A DNA stretch of 8,714 bases from contig JABZGO010000065.1 in NCBI GenBank assembly GCA_015259305.1, positions 1 through 8,714 on the forward strand. The letters run 5' to 3'. The DNA comes from Alloprevotella tannerae. GTDB taxonomy: Bacteria > Bacteroidota > Bacteroidia > Bacteroidales > Bacteroidaceae. Below the pieces are notes generated by a model. That model did no database searches. It had not been told where the DNA came from and worked only from the letters and a program-made list of their open reading frames with translations. The position numbers and the translations under genes are program-made. Each line of letters opens with the position of its first letter. Position 1 is the stretch's first letter. Positions 5,973 to 8,714 of this stretch are shown in pieces.

Positions 5973-7121
5973 ATGAATAAGATGAGAGATAATCAAAAAG
6001 AGGCAGTCGGCGCTGCTCATTCGCCTCAATCGCATATAAAGGTAGGCATCACGCACGGAGATACAAACGGCGTAGGGTATGAATTGATCTTCCAAACTTT
6101 TGGGAACCCCACGATGTTTGAAGTGTGCACGCCGATTGTTTATGGCGCTCCGCAGATCGCAAATGCGCATAAGAAGGCATTAGGGCTACAAGGCAATTAT
6201 CAAATCATAGAGGATAGCGACCAATCAGTTGATGGGCAACTCAACCTTATCGATTGCGTAAAGAAAGATGTGCCGGTTAATCTTGGTCAACCGGACAAGG
6301 CTGCCGGATTTGCGGCTTATTGCGCCTTGGAGCGTGCGACGGCAGATTTGCGCGAGGGAAAGATTGATGTGCTCGTGACCGCGCCTATTGATAAGTATAC
6401 GATTCAGAGTGACGATTTTCATTTTACGGGTCATACGGAATACCTGCAAGATCGTTTGCAAGGCGAGTATGAGCCGCTGATGATTTTAATGAATGGTCAA
6501 TTGCGTGTAGCTTTAGTGACGACGCATTTGCCGTTGAGTGAGGTCGCTCCGGCCATAACTGCTGAAAGCATTGAACTTAAACTCCGGTTGCTGCAACGCT
6601 CCTTGCGTACAGATTTCTTGCTGCCGATGCCGCGCATTGCCGTCTTGTCCTTGAATCCACATTGTGGTGATAACGGAACGATCGGGAATGAAGAGGCTGA
6701 CATCATAAAGCCGGTTATCGAGAAGTTGGTCAAAGAAGGTAAACACGTCTTCGGCCCTTATCCTGCCGATGGCTTTTTTGGCTCAGATCTTCATCGCCGA
6801 TTTGATGCCGTACTGGCTATGTATCACGACCAAGGATTGGCGCCTTTTAAGGCTATTGCGATGGAAGAAGGCGTCAACTTTACGGCCGGATTATCTGCCG
6901 TGCGCACTTCGCCGGACCATGGTGTGGCTTATGATATTGCGGGCAAAGGCGTGGCTTCAGTCGCGTCGTTTAGATCTGCTGTTTATTCAGCCATAGATAT
7001 TTATAGAAACAGAAAAGCGGATGAAGCTGCAAAGGCTAATCCACTGCCGTTAGGACTTTATGAGAAGAGGCAGGAAAATGAGCGCGCCCGCAAGGTTGCG
7101 AAAAACAATTCGGCAGAATGA
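5973..7121 (+). CDS. pdxA: 4-hydroxythreonine-4-phosphate dehydrogenase
   Basis: PdxA oxidises 4-phosphohydroxy-L-threonine with NAD(P) in the DXP-dependent route to pyridoxal phosphate; PdxJ then joins the product to DXP. The three metal-binding histidines of the family are present: in 'TGHTEYL' (His154), in 'VTTHLPL', and in 'AMYHDQGLAPFK'. 'LNPHCGDNG', 'GPYPADGFF' and 'RTSPDHGVAYDIAGKG' are further signature blocks. The N-terminal motif 'GITHGDTNGVGYE' is the Bacteroidales form of the usual GDPAGIGPE. From ATG 5973 the protein has 382 residues, slightly long, with about 20 extra residues before 'IKVGITHGD' and a charged tail. ATG 5982 is nearly as good. ATG 5934 is possible, and ATG 5862 would overlap rlmN by 55 bases. 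Its stop overlaps the next start as ATGA, suggesting translational coupling. Confidence 0.93.
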   Translation: MNKMRDNQKEAVGAAHSPQSHIKVGITHGDTNGVGYELIFQTFGNPTMFEVCTPIVYGAPQIANAHKKALGLQGNYQIIEDSDQSVDGQLNLIDCVKKDVPVNLGQPDKAAGFAAYCALERATADLREGKIDVLVTAPIDKYTIQSDDFHFTGHTEYLQDRLQGEYEPLMILMNGQLRVALVTTHLPLSEVAPAITAESIELKLRLLQRSLRTDFLLPMPRIAVLSLNPHCGDNGTIGNEEADIIKPVIEKLVKEGKHVFGPYPADGFFGSDLHRRFDAVLAMYHDQGLAPFKAIAMEEGVNFTAGLSAVRTSPDHGVAYDIAGKGVASVASFRSAVYSAIDIYRNRKADEAAKANPLPLGLYEKRQENERARKVAKNNSAE

Positions 7122-7834
7122 ATTACGCCATCATTGCGGCCGGCGAGGGATCGCGCCTGATGCAGGAGGGTGTAGCGCAGCCTAAACCTTTGGTTGAGAT
7201 AAACGGAGAACCGATGATTCATCGGTTGATACGAATCTTCAATGCCAACGGAGCGGAGCAGATCGCTATTATAGCCAATGACCTTTATCCTGAAACGGCT
7301 GAATATGTGCGCAAATTAATGTCGGAGCCTTTTGGGAAGCATTGCCGACTGGTTGTGAAGTCCACACCAAGTTCGATGCATAGTTTTTATGCTTTGTCCT
7401 CACTCATTGAAGAGGGCCCTTTTTGCCTTACGACGGTAGATACGATCTTTAGGGAAGAGGAGTTTGCTCGTTACATAGCAGATTTTTCTACAACGCCTTA
7501 TGACGGCTTGATGGGCGTGAGCGATTTTGTCGATGATGAGCGCCCGCTTTATGTTGAAATCGGCGATCACTTGATGATTTCTGATTTTGGAGATACAGCA
7601 ATGCAAGACTCAAAATATATCTCTGGTGGAATATATGGTTTGAAACCGATTTGCTTACAGACGCTTCGACGCTGTATGGCTGAAGGGCAGCATAGAATGC
7701 GTAATTTCCAGCGAGGTCTGATCAAAGATGGGCGAAAACTGCAAGCTTGGCCTTTTTCTAAAGTTTTGGATATAGATCACGCCTCTGATATTTTGAAAGC
7801 CGAACAGTTCTTGGCAACGGATAAAGCCTTTTGA
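7118..7834 (+). CDS. LicC-like nucleotidyltransferase (NTP transferase family)
   Basis: A 238-residue GT-A-fold nucleotidyltransferase. Such enzymes join a nucleoside triphosphate to a phosphorylated sugar or alcohol and release pyrophosphate. The N-terminus 'MNYAIIAAGEGSRL' holds the G-x-G-x-R nucleotide-binding loop (Gly9-Arg13), and 'QPKPLVEINGEPMIHR' has the conserved Lys23. Asp108 in 'CLTTVDTIF' sits where the metal-binding aspartate is expected, and 'YISGGIYGL' (about 172-180) resembles the sugar- or alcohol-side loop. The C-terminus 'VLDIDHASDILKAEQFL' has Asp218 and Asp220 in the 'ID...D' arrangement seen in LicC (phosphocholine cytidylyltransferase) and similar short enzymes. There is no hexapeptide-repeat domain, which speaks against GlmU or GlgC types. 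The true substrate cannot be read from the sequence. The ATGA overlap with pdxA and the ATP-grasp gene 2 nt downstream place it inside the operon. Confidence 0.8.
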   Translation: MNYAIIAAGEGSRLMQEGVAQPKPLVEINGEPMIHRLIRIFNANGAEQIAIIANDLYPETAEYVRKLMSEPFGKHCRLVVKSTPSSMHSFYALSSLIEEGPFCLTTVDTIFREEEFARYIADFSTTPYDGLMGVSDFVDDERPLYVEIGDHLMISDFGDTAMQDSKYISGGIYGLKPICLQTLRRCMAEGQHRMRNFQRGLIKDGRKLQAWPFSKVLDIDHASDILKAEQFLATDKAF

Positions 7835-7836
7835 CT

Positions 7837-8673
7837 ATGCAGATACTTGGCGTGCGGCGTGCTCATCGCTTTTCCCCCAACTCAGTGGCGAGAGATGCTG
7901 AGATTTTTAATGCGGTCATTGGGGTTTTGGAGGGTTATGGACACACGGTGGTGGCAGCTGACGAGGATGCGTTGCGTTATAATAAGATCTACGATCGGGT
8001 TTTCTCAATGGCGCGGAGTGAGGAGGCTTTAACGCAACTCCTCGACTTTGAGCGACACGACTGCCCGGTGATAAATTCTCCGCAGGCCTTATTGCGAACT
8101 TCGCGCGTTTTCCTCTATGAATCGTTCCTTGTGGCCGGCATTCCGCAACCCCAAAGTTGGGCGTTGGAATATCCCTATTCGCTTCCGCCTGATTTAGATT
8201 ACCCTTTGTGGTTTAAGCGTGGAGAAGGTTGTGCACAAGCAAAGGGTGACGTACAATATATATGTAATGAAGCTACTTTGAAAAGTGCTTTGCAAACTTT
8301 TCAATCCGAAGCGCCGAAGAGGTTGCTTTTATCACGACATTTGCAAGGTGATTTGATTAAGTTCTATGGAGTAGCCGGAACGAGTTTCTTCCATTCACTT
8401 TACCCCACGCAACAAGGCGGCTTTAGCAAGTTTGGATTGGAGCAAAATAATGGCAAGCCTCATTACTATCCCTTTTCTTTGCCTCAACTACAAACCGCTA
8501 CAGAGCAAACAGCAACGATAAGTGGTCTAAGCGTGTATGGAGGTGATGCTATCGTCCAAGCTGATGGCTCTTTCTACATTATTGATTTTAATGATTGGCC
8601 GAGTTTCTCTCCCTGTGTCAATACTGCGGCCGAAGCTATTTCGCAATTGATTCTTTCCGGTTATGACAGTTAA
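7837..8673 (+). CDS. ATP-grasp protein, substrate unknown
   Basis: A 278-residue protein with ATP-grasp features. An N-terminal Rossmann-like part (1-85) ends in 'CPVINSPQALLRTSR' (76-90), typical of this fold. 'YPLWFKRGEG' (122-131) gives a likely ATP-binding Lys128. 'LLLSRHLQGDLIKFYGVAG' (163-181) resembles the central strand of the ATP-grasp domain. 'GGDAIVQADGSFYIIDFNDW' (235-254) gives Asp237 and the metal-site residues Asp250 and Asn252. Such enzymes make acyl-phosphate intermediates to join a carboxylate to an amine or thiol, and some phosphorylate polyols. Related proteins, as I recall, often read 'E/V-E-GDLIKFYGV'; here position 170 is Gln. The protein is short for an ATP-grasp ligase. 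ATG 7837 is chosen, 2 nt after the preceding stop; TTG 7831 would overlap by 4 nt. The tight spacing suggests that it works with the nucleotidyltransferase. Confidence 0.75.
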   Translation: MQILGVRRAHRFSPNSVARDAEIFNAVIGVLEGYGHTVVAADEDALRYNKIYDRVFSMARSEEALTQLLDFERHDCPVINSPQALLRTSRVFLYESFLVAGIPQPQSWALEYPYSLPPDLDYPLWFKRGEGCAQAKGDVQYICNEATLKSALQTFQSEAPKRLLLSRHLQGDLIKFYGVAGTSFFHSLYPTQQGGFSKFGLEQNNGKPHYYPFSLPQLQTATEQTATISGLSVYGGDAIVQADGSFYIIDFNDWPSFSPCVNTAAEAISQLILSGYDS

Positions 8674-8714
8674 CAGCAACATAGAGATAACGTTAAAGTC
8701 CGGCGATACTGAAG
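8663..8714 (+). CDS. Start of next operon gene (cut by window edge)
   Basis: ATG 8663 opens a frame that stays free of stops to the right edge and reads MTVNSNIEITLKSGDTE. It overlaps the ATP-grasp stop by 11 nt in another frame, in keeping with the tight packing of this operon. The residues suggest a short beta-hairpin start ('IEITLKSGDTE'), which vaguely resembles the TGS-like start of some Bacteroidales kinases and of threonyl-tRNA synthetase. With 17 residues no family can be claimed. Confidence 0.45.
   Translation, partial: MTVNSNIEITLKSGDTE

Overview
The window looks like chromosomal DNA of a member of the Bacteroidales (Bacteroidota). Supports are the protein families (an OmpH/Skp-like lipoprotein, a Bacteroidales-type small membrane protein, PdxA with the variant 'GDTNGVGYE' motif), the lack of clear Shine-Dalgarno sequences, a tRNA without encoded CCA, and promoters of the Bacteroidota type (-7 TAnnTTTG, -33 TTTG). 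The genus cannot be fixed from this sequence; a Prevotella- or Porphyromonas-like relative is an inference.

Left part (1-1991), all on the minus strand: the start of a PepSY-associated transmembrane protein that runs off the left edge, a tRNA-Ser(CGA), and a two-gene unit made of a 69-residue membrane protein followed after 7 nt by an OmpH/Skp-like coiled-coil lipoprotein. Middle (1992-4110), plus strand: pepD, a secreted-family-like but probably cytosolic M20 dipeptidase, transcribed away from the small membrane gene through face-to-face promoter elements and closed by a hairpin terminator, then a four-cysteine protein of unknown function (DUF6078-like).

A 0.7-kb gene-free stretch (4111-4833) follows. 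It holds three tandem 22-bp units, a larger direct repeat with a 110-bp offset, and a full -33/-7 promoter right in front of rlmN.

Right part (4834-8714), plus strand: a tightly packed operon. rlmN (23S rRNA/tRNA adenine-C2 methylation) and pdxA (vitamin B6 synthesis) are followed by a LicC-like nucleotidyltransferase (ATGA overlap with pdxA), an ATP-grasp protein (2 nt later), and the start of another gene that overlaps the ATP-grasp gene and leaves the window. The last three genes are the least explained part and the best candidate for an uncharacterised small-molecule pathway. A second point of note is the tRNA-Ser, in which the normally invariant G19-C56 tertiary pair appears to be swapped to A19-U56.
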